Shown here one piece after another: positions 52,541-61,933 of a stretch of DNA of 64,000 nucleotides (the stretch's first letter is position 1; each line of letters begins with the position of its first letter). This DNA is from Streptomyces monashensis (lineage in GTDB: Bacteria; Actinomycetota; Actinomycetes; Streptomycetales; Streptomycetaceae): NCBI RefSeq assembly GCF_001866665.1, contig NZ_MLYO01000049.1:1-64000 (forward strand), given 5' to 3'. The notes beneath the pieces were generated by a model. The model made no database searches and was not told where the DNA came from. It saw nothing but the letters and a program-made list of their open reading frames with translations. Made by a program: the position numbers and the translations under genes.

Positions 52541-53595
52541 GAGGTGACCTTCAGCTTGGAGCTGTCGTAGCCGGCCGGGAGGAGGTTGTCGGTGATCGAC
52601 TTGACGTCGACCTTCTTGGTGATCTGACCGGCCGTCAGGAAGGCGTCGGCGAGCTTCTGCTCCAGCTCGATGTCGGGCTGCTCCAGCGGGGTCACCCGGT
52701 TCGAGTAGGCGGCCAGGGACGCCTTGGCGTCGTCCAGTGGGATGCCCTGCTCCTTCGAGAGCGCCTGCGCGTAGTCGTCGGGATTCCTGACGGCCCAGGC
52801 GAATTCCCGAGAGAGCCTCTTCAGGACGTCCGTGAGAGCCGCGCGTTTGGTCTTGTCCTTCAGCGACGTGTCACTGGCGACGTAGTAGCTGCTCGTCTGG
52901 TCGATCGGCGGCAGACCCTTCACCAGGATGCGTGCGCCGTTCTTGACCGCGATGGCCGACTGCGGGTTCCAGATCGACCAGGCGTCCACCTTGCCGGTGT
53001 TGAACGCCGTCGCGCCGGCCGCCGGGTCGAGGAAGACCAGCTTGGCGTCCTTGGGGGTGAGGCCGACGCTGCTCAGCGCGTTCAGGGCCAGACCGTGGGC
53101 CGAACTGCCCTGCGGAACAGCGATCTTCTTGCCTTTGAGGTCGGCTGCCGTCCTCAGCTTCGAGCCCTTCGGCACGATGATGTTCTCCACGGCCTGGTCG
53201 GGCGTGAGCGAGCGGTTGGCGGCGACGACCTTGAAGCCGTACTCCTTGGCGGCGCCGGTGATCGGCGGTACGTCGCCGACGCTGCCGAGGTCGATGTCGC
53301 CCGAGGCCGCGGCCTGCACGAGCGGCGGGCCGTAGGTGAAGCGGGCGAACTTCACCTTGTACGAGGCGTTGTCGAACACACCGGTAAGCTTCGCCAGCTC
53401 CTGGCTGCCATCACCGCCGTTGTCGCCGATGGTGAAGGTGTACGTGCTCCACTCAGGGTGCTTGGCGTCGCTCGCGTCGACGGCGTTTCTCAGTGGCGCG
53501 GTGGTGTTCGACGACGACGATCCGCAGGCGACGAGAGTGCCCGCCAGGGCGAGCGAGCCGACGACGCCGATGAGTCTGGTGGTTCTCTTTCGCAT
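52537..53595 (-). CDS. SsuA/TauA-type sulfonate-binding lipoprotein
   Basis: A 352-residue solute-binding lipoprotein with lipobox LVAC (Cys24). The fold is of the SsuA/TauA/NrtA type: DIDLGSVGDVPPITGAAKEY, LRTAADLKGKKIAVPQGSSA and VDAWSIWNPQSAIAVKNG. Binds aliphatic sulfonates, taurine or related anions outside the membrane. Gene order TauD-like, permease, ATPase, binding protein, LLM matches ssu/tau operons. ATG 53595. Confidence 0.87.
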   Translation of the reverse strand: MRKRTTRLIGVVGSLALAGTLVACGSSSSNTTAPLRNAVDASDAKHPEWSTYTFTIGDNGGDGSQELAKLTGVFDNASYKVKFARFTYGPPLVQAAASGDIDLGSVGDVPPITGAAKEYGFKVVAANRSLTPDQAVENIIVPKGSKLRTAADLKGKKIAVPQGSSAHGLALNALSSVGLTPKDAKLVFLDPAAGATAFNTGKVDAWSIWNPQSAIAVKNGARILVKGLPPIDQTSSYYVASDTSLKDKTKRAALTDVLKRLSREFAWAVRNPDDYAQALSKEQGIPLDDAKASLAAYSNRVTPLEQPDIELEQKLADAFLTAGQITKKVDVKSITDNLLPAGYDSSKLKVTS

Positions 53596-53638
53596 GGGTT
53601 GTCGTGCTTTCTGTGCTCGGTGAGGGTATTCGGCGAAG

Positions 53639-54370
53639 TCAGTGCTGGACGGCGAGGCCAAGGTCTTCCAGGAGCCGGGCGCGGAGTTCCTCGCGTGCGA
53701 CGCTCGCCTCACGGTCCGCGGCAGAGAGGCGCACGTCGTGCGAGGTGCCGATGCGGCCATCGCTCATGACGACGATGCGGTCCGCCAAGGCGATCGCCTC
53801 GTCGACATCGTGGGTGACGAGCAGCATGGCGGCGTGGTACCTGGTGCGCAGCGCGCGTACGAGGTCGTGCATGCGCAGCCGGGTGATGGCGTCGAGGGCC
53901 GCGAACGGCTCGTCGAGCAGCACGAGTTCGGGTTCCGAGACCAGTGCCCGCGCGAGCGACACCCGCTGGGCCTCGCCGCCGGAGAGCTCCTTGGGCCATG
54001 CCTTCTCACGGCCCGCCAGGCCGACCTCGGCGAGCACGTCGCGGGCCCGCGCCTCCGCGTCAGGTCCGTGCAGGCCGAGCGTGACGTTGCGCAGGACCCG
54101 TTGCCACGGCAGCAGCCGGTCGGCCTGGAAGACGATCGCACGCCGTGCCGGGACCTCCACGCGCCCTCCGTCGGGCCGGTCGAGTCCGGCGAGCAGACGC
54201 AGAAGGGTGCTCTTGCCGCAGCCCGACGGTCCGAGCAGGATCACCAGCTCCTCGTCGGCGAGGGTGAGGTCGAGGTGGTCGAGCACCACCCGGTCACCGA
54301 ACTGGCGGACCACCTGCTCCACGGCGACCCCGGACTGCCGACGGGGCTCGGTCGCGACCGCGCTGCTCAT
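53639..54370 (-). CDS. SsuB/TauB-type sulfonate ABC ATPase
   Basis: A 243-residue ATPase: Walker A GPSGCGKSTLLRLLAG, signature LSGGEAQRVSLARAL and Walker B LVLLDEPFAALD, in the nitrate/sulfonate/taurine class. The ATG at 54370 overlaps the stop of the permease by four bases. Energises sulfonate uptake with the permease and lipoprotein of this operon. Confidence 0.92.
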   Translation of the reverse strand: MSSAVATEPRRQSGVAVEQVVRQFGDRVVLDHLDLTLADEELVILLGPSGCGKSTLLRLLAGLDRPDGGRVEVPARRAIVFQADRLLPWQRVLRNVTLGLHGPDAEARARDVLAEVGLAGREKAWPKELSGGEAQRVSLARALVSEPELVLLDEPFAALDAITRLRMHDLVRALRTRYHAAMLLVTHDVDEAIALADRIVVMSDGRIGTSHDVRLSAADREASVAREELRARLLEDLGLAVQH

Positions 54371-55260
54371 GACGCCTCATAACTGGGTCGCCACCGCAGC
54401 AGCACCCGCTCGAGAGCCCGGACGAACTGGTCGGCGAGCAGACCGAGGAGCGAGTAGATCACCAGGCCCACGAAGACCTGGTTGGTCTGGAGATAGGTCT
54501 GCCCCTGAGTGATGAGGAAGCCGAGTCCCTTGTCGGCGTTGACCGTTTCGGCGGCGACGAGTCCCAGAACGCTGTACGCGAGGGAGAACCGGAGCCCGAC
54601 CAGGAACCCCGGCAGGGCTCCGGGCACCAGCACGCGCGTCACCAGGCGCCAGGTGCCCGCGCCCGTCGTACGCGCCATCTCGATCAGCCGCTGGTCGACG
54701 CCCCGGATCGCGGCGAACAGGTTGAGATACATCGGGACACCGGCGCCGAAGGAGATCAGCAGCACCTTCGTGAGCTCGTCGATGCCGAACCACACGATCA
54801 TCAGCGGCAGCACCGCGAGGAGGGGGATCGTGTTGAGCACCTGCACCAGGCCGTTGAACAGGTACTCACCGCTGCGCAGCAGCCCGCCGAGCACTCCGGT
54901 GACGATGCCCACCGTCAGACCGATCGCGAGGCCGATGCCGGCCCGTTGCAGCGAGATGGCCAGGTCGGGTCCGAGGACGCCCTGCTGCCACAGATCGGCG
55001 GCGGACTTCACGATCGAGGTCGGTGCCGGAGCGTAGGTCTTCGCAAGCACTCCGGCCCGGGCGAGCACCTCCCAGGCGACGAGGATCACGACGGGAGTCG
55101 TGTAGACGCCCAGCGGCCAGCGCAGGCGCGCGCGGAGTGTGCTGAGCGGAGTTCGGCGGCGGGCGTCGCTCGGCAGGAACACCTCGCGTTCCCGCGCGCT
55201 CGTCGTCTCGGAGTCCGGGCTCTCGGCGACGGCGGGCGCCGTGAGGCCGAGCTCGGTCAT
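54367..55260 (-). CDS. SsuC/TauC-type sulfonate ABC permease
   Basis: A 297-residue inner-membrane permease with six helices; EAA-loop region IEMARTTGAGTWRLVTRVLV and the PLLAVLPLMIVWFGIDELTK helix are typical of SsuC/TauC. Its ATG (55260) overlaps the stop of the TauD-like gene by four bases. Forms the channel of the sulfonate importer encoded in this operon. Confidence 0.92.
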   Translation of the reverse strand: MTELGLTAPAVAESPDSETTSAREREVFLPSDARRRTPLSTLRARLRWPLGVYTTPVVILVAWEVLARAGVLAKTYAPAPTSIVKSAADLWQQGVLGPDLAISLQRAGIGLAIGLTVGIVTGVLGGLLRSGEYLFNGLVQVLNTIPLLAVLPLMIVWFGIDELTKVLLISFGAGVPMYLNLFAAIRGVDQRLIEMARTTGAGTWRLVTRVLVPGALPGFLVGLRFSLAYSVLGLVAAETVNADKGLGFLITQGQTYLQTNQVFVGLVIYSLLGLLADQFVRALERVLLRWRPSYEAS

Positions 55261-56153
55261 GCGGCCACCTCCACCACGCTGCTGTAGTGCGAGGCGTCGC
55301 CGACGAGTTGCTCGCTGTGGCGTCCGTCGACGCCGACCGGAACATCGCCGGAGATCGTCACCCGGTTGAGGCGGCGGGGGTGGTCGTCGTAGTTGTCCAC
55401 CCCGTAGTGCTGGGTGATCCGGTTGTCGAAGATGAGCAACTGGTTGGGCGACCAGGTCCAGCGCAGGATGTTCTCCGGACGCGTCACGTACGACTGGAGG
55501 ATGCGCAGCAGTTCGGCCGACTCGCTGCTCGACAGGCCGACGACGCGCTTGGCGAACCCGCCGATGAGCAGCCCGCGTTCGCCGGTCAGCGGATGCAGCC
55601 GCACGACCGGGTGCTCGGCCTCGTAGGGCGTCGAGACGAAGGCGCGGTCGTACTCCTGCCGCCGCGCCGTCGTGGCCGATGGGCGGGCGTAGTCGTACTG
55701 GTTGGTGTGCACGACGCGCAGCGTGTCCGCGAGGGCGCGCAGCGGTTCGGGCAGGTCGCGGTAGGCCGCCGCGGCGTTCGCGATGAGCGTCTCGCCGCCG
55801 TACGGCGTGGTCACGACCGACCGCAGGGTGGTGGCCTGCGGCGGGTTGACCACGAAGGAGACGTCCGTGTGCCACTCGTCGGCCTTGGACGTCTCGCTGT
55901 CGACGGCGAGCACGTTCGTCGTACCGTCGACGGCCGGCACGTTCGGGTGAGCGGTGGTGAGGTCGCCGAACCACCCGGCCACACGCTCCTGACCGGCGTT
56001 GTCGAGGTTCACGTCGTCGAACACGATCGCCTTGTGCTCGTTGAGGGCGTCACGGAGCGCCGTGACCGTCAGGGGGTCAGGCGGCGCGGCGAGATCGACG
56101 CCCTCGACGACCGCGCCGATGCGGCCAGTGAGTTTGCGGACGGACGGAGGCAT
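55257..56153 (-). CDS. TauD-like 2-oxoglutarate/Fe(II) dioxygenase
   Basis: A 298-residue TauD/TfdA-family dioxygenase. Iron ligands are His95-x-Asp97 (EWHTDVSFVVNPP) and His249 (NRITQHYGVDN), with the 2OG-binding Arg at about 264 (RRLNRVTI). Such enzymes release sulfite from taurine, alkanesulfonates or alkyl sulfates using 2OG and oxygen. First gene of the sulfonate operon, preceded 356 bp upstream by a Cys-containing leader peptide. Confidence 0.9.
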   Translation of the reverse strand: MPPSVRKLTGRIGAVVEGVDLAAPPDPLTVTALRDALNEHKAIVFDDVNLDNAGQERVAGWFGDLTTAHPNVPAVDGTTNVLAVDSETSKADEWHTDVSFVVNPPQATTLRSVVTTPYGGETLIANAAAAYRDLPEPLRALADTLRVVHTNQYDYARPSATTARRQEYDRAFVSTPYEAEHPVVRLHPLTGERGLLIGGFAKRVVGLSSSESAELLRILQSYVTRPENILRWTWSPNQLLIFDNRITQHYGVDNYDDHPRRLNRVTISGDVPVGVDGRHSEQLVGDASHYSSVVEVAA

Positions 56154-56508
56154 GAGGGGGTCCCTCCCGGACAGATGGGGCACGCCAACGGGTGCTGGAC
56201 CTCGGGGCGTTGGGCAAAAGGGCTGGTATTGCGCAGGACTGATCGACCACACGCGGAACGCCGGGCCGGGCGGACCGGGGAGAAGAACACATGGTCGCAG
56301 GACCGCTACAGCCGCGTTCTCAGCGACCGCGTCGGCGGGCGCGAACAGGTTCCCGGATCATCACGGGAAGGAGCGGAGACGGGGAGCCCTCAGGAGGTGG
56401 GGACGACGAGCCCGCGGGGAGGCATCGCAGTGTCGGCGGCTTTGCACCGCCGCTGCCAGGCACGCGCCATGGGCGCACACCGGCCGCCGCCGGGGAGCAC
56501 TTCCCGGG

Positions 56509-56586
56509 TCAGCGACAACAAAACGCGCTGGAGACGTGCGCCAGATCGATGTGGCGCCGCCGGGTCAGGTCCACGCGCGGGTTCAT
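56509..56586 (-). CDS. Sulfur-responsive leader peptide upstream of the TauD operon
   Basis: 25 residues; the core is TRRRHIDLAHVSSAFCCR, with two adjacent Cys codons before the last Arg. It is almost the same as the sfnG leader. A TTGACC lies 32 bases before the ATG, matching the 31 bases of the sfnG leader. The 350-bp untranslated stretch to the TauD gene may form the attenuator hairpins. Confidence 0.82.
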   Translation of the reverse strand: MNPRVDLTRRRHIDLAHVSSAFCCR

Positions 56587-57225
56587 GGTTCGGGAGTTCA
56601 GCAGATGTCCACCAGGCTGGTCAAGAACTTCCCGGAGAGGTCTTGCATTGCGGACACGGCGAACGTCTCAGCCTCCTCGGGACACGCTCAGAGGCAGACG
56701 GCCACGGCGATGCGCTGGACCATCTGCAGGATCCCGCCGGCCACTCCCGTGGCCTCCGCCGGAGCGTGCTGGACCGGTGAGAAGCCGGACTGGGCCATCG
56801 CGACAGCCGTGCCCAGCGCATACGGCTTCGACGAGGTCAGCGCCGGGTGCACCAGCGGCGGACGGCCCCGTCGTACTCGTCGATGCTGATGCTCGTAGCT
56901 GCTGGTGCACGGCGAAGACGGCTGCCGAGTCTCGGGCGGTACGCGGAAGCGGGGCGGCCATCGGGAAGCCAGGGTCGGGGTGAGCACCGCGCACGGCGAG
57001 CTCGGCAACAGGCAGCACCGCCAGCCTCCCGGCGCTGCGGGGACGCCATGGCCGGGGTCCATGAGGATTCCTTCACGGAGGACTGACCCGGGCGCCTCAC
57101 AACTACGCCCGGAGGGCGGCTGGTTGAGGGCGAGAGAAGGCTGCAGGCAGAGCGAGGGGCGAGATCGGAACGATGCGTCCACCATACGCCCCGGCGGATG
57201 AGATGCCCCTCCCTCATGTTCGACC
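56587..57225. other. Gap with a possible MFS transporter fragment
   Basis: On the minus strand about 56688-56850 reads YALGTAVAMAQSGFSPVQ then PAEATGVAGGILQMVQRIAV, like helix 13-14 of a DHA2-type multidrug MFS protein, but no full gene exists. The rest holds only the promoter region of the TauD-operon leader. Confidence 0.3.
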
Positions 57226-57256
57226 TTGACACTCACAGGGGCGGGCGACGTACGTT
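57226..57256 (+). promoter_or_regulatory. Promoter of the rightward LLM operon
   Basis: TTGACA at 57226-57231 and TACGTT at 57251-57256, 19 bp apart, 34 bases before the leader peptide ATG; spacing is slightly long but this is the only promoter-like pair upstream. Confidence 0.5.
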
Positions 57257-57289
57257 GAAGGGGAAAGTTCCTCACAGGTGGAGGCTTTG

Positions 57290-57406
57290 ATGCACGTACT
57301 GGGCGCGGCACCGCGCGGTGCGTGCACCGGTGCGCGGCTCATCACCCGGCGGCATGTCGACTACTGCCGTACTTCCTCCGCCGTCTGTCCTTCCGTAGAC
57401 GCCTGA
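57290..57406 (+). CDS. Sulfur-responsive leader peptide upstream of the rightward LLM operon
   Basis: 38 residues from the ATG at 57290 with a perfect GGAGG seven bases before it. The core reads LITRRHVDYCRTSSAVCP: the shared R-R-H-V-D motif, two Cys, and a non-basic end. It lies 78 bp before the LLM gene at 57485. Confidence 0.82.
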   Translation: MHVLGAAPRGACTGARLITRRHVDYCRTSSAVCPSVDA

Positions 57407-57484
57407 CCCCTGCCGGCCGTCCCACCGGTCGTCTCGTCGTGGCCCTGTGGCCGCGAGTCCTCGTGTTTCCCGGAAGGAACCCCA

Positions 57485-58591
57485 TTGACCGGCCCCGCCC
57501 TGCACCTCGCCGTCGAGACGGACGGCGACGGCGCCCACCCCGCGGCCTGGCGCCGCGCCGCCCACTCCCCCGCTCACCTGCTCACCCCGCGCCGCGTGGC
57601 CCAGGTCGCCGCCATCGCCGAGAACGCCGGGTTCACCCTGATCACCCTGGATGACGGCGTGCTGCCGCCCGGGGCCGCACCGGATCCGGTGGGCCGTATC
57701 GGCGCGGTGGAGCGGGCGGCCTTCGCCGCGGCGTCCACGAGCACCATCGGGATCGCGCCCGTCATCCCGGTCACGTATGCCGAACCCTTCCATGTCTCCA
57801 GCCAGTTGGCGTCCCTGGACCACATCTCCGCCGGCCGCGCCGGGTGGGTGGTGACGGAGGAGGAGCGTCCCGAGGCGGCCCGGGCCTGGGGACGGCCGCT
57901 GATCGCCGACGCCGCCACGCGGGCCCGGGAGTCCCGGGACGGCGTGGAGGTGGCCCGAGCCCTGTGGGACTCGTGGGAGGACGACGCGGCCATCCGGTCC
58001 GTGGCCACCAGCCGCTATCTCGACCGCGAGCGGCTGCACTACATCGACTTCACGGGCGAGACGTATGCCGTCAAGGGCCCGGCGATCGTGCCGCGCCCGC
58101 CTCAGGGGCAGCTTGTCGTCCTGGGCCGGCCGGACCGGGTTCCCGCCGCACAGCTCGACGTGGCTCTCGTCGAGGGGCGCGACCTCGCGTCGGTCGCCAC
58201 AGCCGCTGCTGCCGCCGGTACGCCCCGCGTCTTCGCCGAGGTCGACGTGGCGCTGGACACCCCGCAGGCCACGGCCGCCGAGCGCGTCGCCGATCTGGAG
58301 CGGCACGCGGCGTGGAGCGACCGGGGACGGCTGCGGCACATCGGCACCGCAGACCAACTCGTCGCCCTCCTGGAAGGATTGAGCCGCCACGTCGACGGCG
58401 TACGGCTGCACCCGCTGGTGCTGGACGAGGACCTGCCCGTCCTCTCCCGCCTCGTGCTGCCGGCCCTGTCCGGACGACGCCTCGTCGCCCGCCCGCTGCC
58501 CGGTACGTCCCTGCGCTCGGCCCTCGGTCTGGGGCGCCCTGCCAATCGCTTCGCCGCCGCCTCCGCGGCGGCCCAGGAGGACGCCCGATGA
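57485..58591 (+). CDS. LLM-class flavin monooxygenase (module partner A)
   Basis: A 368-residue LLM protein (ALHLAVETDGDGAHPAAWRR, YAEPFHVSSQLASLDHISAG, HYIDFTGETYAVKGPAIVPR). It is the paralogue of 45267-46514, without the inserted repeat, so it shows the ancestral length. TTG start at 57485, with GGAAGG ten bases upstream. Its stop overlaps the next ATG by four bases. It probably works with the downstream NtaA-type partner on one organosulfur substrate. Confidence 0.85.
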   Translation: MTGPALHLAVETDGDGAHPAAWRRAAHSPAHLLTPRRVAQVAAIAENAGFTLITLDDGVLPPGAAPDPVGRIGAVERAAFAAASTSTIGIAPVIPVTYAEPFHVSSQLASLDHISAGRAGWVVTEEERPEAARAWGRPLIADAATRARESRDGVEVARALWDSWEDDAAIRSVATSRYLDRERLHYIDFTGETYAVKGPAIVPRPPQGQLVVLGRPDRVPAAQLDVALVEGRDLASVATAAAAAGTPRVFAEVDVALDTPQATAAERVADLERHAAWSDRGRLRHIGTADQLVALLEGLSRHVDGVRLHPLVLDEDLPVLSRLVLPALSGRRLVARPLPGTSLRSALGLGRPANRFAAASAAAQEDAR

Positions 58592-59988
58592 CCCGCACCG
58601 ATCCCCTCGACGTCCCCCGGCCGCACGCCCAGCTGCACTTCGGGGTGTTCTTCCAGGGCGTCAACCACTGGACCATCTGGTCCGCCCCCGACAGCGGCTC
58701 CCAGATCGACCCCGCCTCCTTCCGCCGGGTCGCCCAGACCGCCGAACGGGGCCTGTTCGACGCGTTCTTCCTCGGCGAGGGGCTGCGGCTGCGCGAGGTA
58801 GACGGCAAGATCCACGATCTCGACGTGGCCGGGCGGCCGGACGCCATCACCCAGCTCGCGGCACTGGCCGCGGTCACCCGCCGGATCGGCCTGGTCTCCA
58901 CCTCCAACTCCACTTTCAACGAGCCCGCCGACCTCGCCCGCCGCCTTTCCGGCCTCGACCTGCTCTCCGAAGGCCGCGCCGGCTGGAACGTGGTGACCAC
59001 GGACAACGCCTGGACCGGCGCCAACTTCCGCCGCGGCGGCTACCTCGACCACGCCGACCGCTACCGCCGCGCCGAGGAGTTCCTCACCGTGGCCCGCGCC
59101 TTGTGGGACGGCTGGGAAGACGGAGCAGTCGCCGACTCCGCGCGGGCACGGGAATGGTCGGTGCCCGGTGCCGTACGCCGAGTGCACCACCGCGGACCGC
59201 AGTTCGACGTCGACCTCGCCCCCACCCTGCCGCGCAGCGCCCAAGGCCACCCCGTGATCTTCCAGGCTGGGGACTCCGGCGAGGGGCGCGACTTCGCGGC
59301 CCGCAACGCCGACGTCGTCTTCTCCGCGCACGGCAACGACTTCGACGACGCGCTGGCCTTCGCCGACGACATCCGGCGCCGGCTGCGGGCGGTCGGTCGG
59401 CCCGACGACGACCTGCGGATCCTGCCGGGCACCGAGATCATCCTCGGCGCCACCGAGGAGGAGGCCCAGGAGAAGAAGCGCTGGATCCGTCTCCAACAGG
59501 TGACCCCCGCCACGGCGTTGGGGATCGCCGGACTGCTGTGGGGCATCGACCTCTCGGACCGCGACGCCGACGGGCCACTACCGAAGGAGGATCCGGTGGT
59601 CACCGCGAACGACGGCTCCTTCGGCGCCCGGCGCATCGCCGACCCGCGCGCGGTCGTGGCCGAATGGCGGGCGAAGGCGGAGGCACACGGCTGGTCGCTG
59701 CGCGAGACCATCATCGCGCTCGGCCCGCAGCGCGGGCACGTCGGCACCCCGTCCGGTCTTGCCGACAAGTTCGCCCACTTCGTGCGGCACGGCGCGATCG
59801 ACGGCTTCAACGTCACGCCCTACCTCATCCCCGACGGCCTCGACGACATCGTCGACCTGCTCGTCCCGGAACTGCAGGAACGCGGGATCTACCGCACCGA
59901 GTACACCGGCACCACCCTGCGCGAGAACCTCGGCCTGCGCGAACCCCTCACGCACCGGTCCGCGCGAAACCGACGGCAGGCGGGCTGA
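58588..59988 (+). CDS. NtaA/DmoA/SnaA-type LLM monooxygenase (module partner B)
   Basis: A 466-residue long-form LLM protein: FGVFFQGVNHWTIWSAPDSG, FFLGEGLRLREVDGKIHDLD, NSTFNEPADLARRLSGLDLL then SEGRAGWNVVT and GHPVIFQAGDSGEGRDFAAR. It mirrors 43869-45245 region by region. Coupled to the gene upstream by ATGA. The family acts with an external FMN reductase; none lies in this operon, so the reductase at 37792 may serve it. Confidence 0.87.
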   Translation: MTRTDPLDVPRPHAQLHFGVFFQGVNHWTIWSAPDSGSQIDPASFRRVAQTAERGLFDAFFLGEGLRLREVDGKIHDLDVAGRPDAITQLAALAAVTRRIGLVSTSNSTFNEPADLARRLSGLDLLSEGRAGWNVVTTDNAWTGANFRRGGYLDHADRYRRAEEFLTVARALWDGWEDGAVADSARAREWSVPGAVRRVHHRGPQFDVDLAPTLPRSAQGHPVIFQAGDSGEGRDFAARNADVVFSAHGNDFDDALAFADDIRRRLRAVGRPDDDLRILPGTEIILGATEEEAQEKKRWIRLQQVTPATALGIAGLLWGIDLSDRDADGPLPKEDPVVTANDGSFGARRIADPRAVVAEWRAKAEAHGWSLRETIIALGPQRGHVGTPSGLADKFAHFVRHGAIDGFNVTPYLIPDGLDDIVDLLVPELQERGIYRTEYTGTTLRENLGLREPLTHRSARNRRQAG

Positions 59989-60025
59989 GCACCGGGATGC
60001 CCCGTCCACTGAGGACTGAGTACAC

Positions 60026-61015
60026 ATGACTGACAAGAAGCTGTCACACAGGGACGGAATGCGGGTCCGGCCGACGGCCGTTCTGACTGACATGACTGTT
60101 GGAGTAGCGCTCAACGCGTCCGATGCGCCGAACCAGGTCGACGCCACCGTACAACTGGCCCAGGAGGCAGCGGAGTTCGGTGTCACGTCGGCCTGGTTCG
60201 GGCAGACCTTCGGCGCGGACTCACCCCAGCTCGCGGCCATCGTCGGGCGCGAGGTGCCCGGACTGCAGGTCGGGACCTCCGCGATCCCCGTCTTCGGCCG
60301 CCACCCGCTGCTGGTCTCCAGCCAGGCCCAGACCGCCCAGGCCGCGACCCACGGCCGCTACCACCTCGGTCTGGCCCTGGGCACGAAACTGCTGACGGAG
60401 AACGGTTTCGGCCTGCCCTTCGAACGCCCCGTCGCCCGGCTGCGTGAGTTCCTCACCGCCTTGCGGCAGTTGACCGAGACCGGCACGGCTGATTTCCACG
60501 GCGAGCTGCTCACCGCGACCACCCCGGTCCCGGCGCGGGTAACGGGTGCCGAGAGCGGTGTCCCCCTGCTGGTCGCCGCGATGGGGCCGCAGGCGCTGCG
60601 GGTCAGCGGTGAGCTGGCGGACGGGATCCTGCCCTACCTGGCGGGACCGCGCGCCCTGGCGGAACACATCGTTCCCGCCCTGACCGCCGCCGCCGAGGCC
60701 ACCGGCCGCCCCGCGCCCCGGATCGTCGCCCTGGTGCCCGGCGTGGTCACCGACGACGTGGACGCGGTGCGCGCCAAGGCCACCGAGAACCTCGCCTTCT
60801 ACGAACAGATCCCGTCCTACGCCCGGGTCATCGAACTCTCCGGCGGCCGGCGTGCCGCCGACCTGGCCGTGATCGGCGACGAGAAGACCGTCGAGGCCGA
60901 GGTACGCCGATACCGCGACGCAGGCGCCACCGAGGTCGTGTTCTCGGGCACCGAGATCGCGGGAGAAGCCGACCGCCGACGCACCTGGCGCCTCCTCGGC
61001 GAACTGGCCCGCTGA
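60026..61015 (+). CDS. LLM-class F420- or flavin-dependent oxidoreductase
   Basis: A 329-residue LLM protein of the type that includes F420-dependent members: MTVGVALNASDAPNQVDATV, SAWFGQTFGADSPQLAAIVG, GLALGTKLLTENGFGLPFER and LLVAAMGPQALRVSGELADG. The N-terminal 20 residues before VGVALNAS are unusual, and a later start (ATG in TDMTVGVAL) is possible. It follows the module of two LLM genes by 37 bp. Confidence 0.8.
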   Translation: MTDKKLSHRDGMRVRPTAVLTDMTVGVALNASDAPNQVDATVQLAQEAAEFGVTSAWFGQTFGADSPQLAAIVGREVPGLQVGTSAIPVFGRHPLLVSSQAQTAQAATHGRYHLGLALGTKLLTENGFGLPFERPVARLREFLTALRQLTETGTADFHGELLTATTPVPARVTGAESGVPLLVAAMGPQALRVSGELADGILPYLAGPRALAEHIVPALTAAAEATGRPAPRIVALVPGVVTDDVDAVRAKATENLAFYEQIPSYARVIELSGGRRAADLAVIGDEKTVEAEVRRYRDAGATEVVFSGTEIAGEADRRRTWRLLGELAR

Positions 61016-61058
61016 ACAGCCCCGAAGACCCAACAGCCCCTAGTGAGGGAGATTGCCC

Positions 61059-61883
61059 ATGACCACCGAGGCCACCGCGACGGACCTGCAGGCCTTCACC
61101 GAGAACTGGCTGGCGTGGTACCGAGCGCAGGAGGCCCGGCTCGCCGCTCCGCACGGTTTCCTGGCGATCACCGGCCTGCACTGGCTCGACGAGCGGCCGC
61201 AGCGCTTCCCCGACGCGCCCGGTGCGTGGCGCACCGGCCCCGACGGGGTCGTCGTGGACCTCGACGACGGCGAGGAACTGCTCGTCGGCGGAACGGCGGT
61301 GCACGGTGAACACCGTTTCGGCGTGCTTCCCGAACGCGGCGGCGTCGACGCCGTCTGGGGAGACGCCGTCATCGAGGTCGCCAGGCGCGGCGGGCACGAC
61401 ATCGTGCGCCCCCGGCACCCGGACGCGCCGCTGCGCACCGCCTTCACCGGAACGCCCGCCTACTCCCCCGACCCGCGCTGGGCCGTGACAGGCCGGTACG
61501 TCCCCTTCGACGAGCCGCGGCCGACCACCGTGGGCGCCGCGGTCGAGGGCCTGGAGCATGTGTACGACGCTCCGGGCAGGGTCGAGTTCGAGCTGGACGG
61601 GCGCCCGCTGTCCCTCACCGCGTTCCCCGGACATGGTGCGGGCCGACTGATGGTGCTGTTCACCGACGCGACCTCCGGGGTCACCACCTACGCCGCCAAC
61701 CGGGTCCTCGCCCTGGAGCCGACCGCCGCCGACGGCACGGTCGTCCTGGACTTCAATCGCGCCGCGAACCTGCCGTGCGCCTACACGGACCTGGCCACCT
61801 GCCCGCTGCCCCCGGCCGGGAACCGGCTGCCGGTGGCGATCGAGGCCGGCCAGAAGATCCCCCGTGAGCGCGGCGGTTCCTGA
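61059..61883 (+). CDS. DUF1684 protein
   Basis: A 274-residue protein of the DUF1684 family: LAAPHGFLAITGLHWLDERP at the start, RVEFELDGRPLSLTAFPGH and VVLDFNRAANLPCAYTDLATC then PLPPAGNRLPVAIEAGQKIP at the end, with the conserved N-x-P-C-A-Y block. Function is unknown; the family is often found beside monooxygenases. AGGGAG precedes the ATG at 61059. Last gene of the rightward LLM operon. Confidence 0.85.
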   Translation: MTTEATATDLQAFTENWLAWYRAQEARLAAPHGFLAITGLHWLDERPQRFPDAPGAWRTGPDGVVVDLDDGEELLVGGTAVHGEHRFGVLPERGGVDAVWGDAVIEVARRGGHDIVRPRHPDAPLRTAFTGTPAYSPDPRWAVTGRYVPFDEPRPTTVGAAVEGLEHVYDAPGRVEFELDGRPLSLTAFPGHGAGRLMVLFTDATSGVTTYAANRVLALEPTAADGTVVLDFNRAANLPCAYTDLATCPLPPAGNRLPVAIEAGQKIPRERGGS

Positions 61884-61897
61884 GCCGGGCTCGGCCA

Positions 61898-61927
61898 TTG
61901 ACCAACGGCAAGATCTCTCCGTACGAT
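61898..61927 (+). promoter_or_regulatory. Promoter of the riboswitch-controlled binding-protein operon
   Basis: TTGACC (61898-61903) and TACGAT (61922-61927) are 18 bp apart, putting the start at about 61934, the first base of the SAM-IV-like element. The same TTGACC -35 is seen before the leaders at 39783 and 56586. Confidence 0.65.
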
Positions 61928-61933
61928 CACGAG

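Noticed and set aside
56688..56850. MFS transporter gene
   Set aside because: Only two helices are recognisable and no start exists; mentioned only as a possible fragment.
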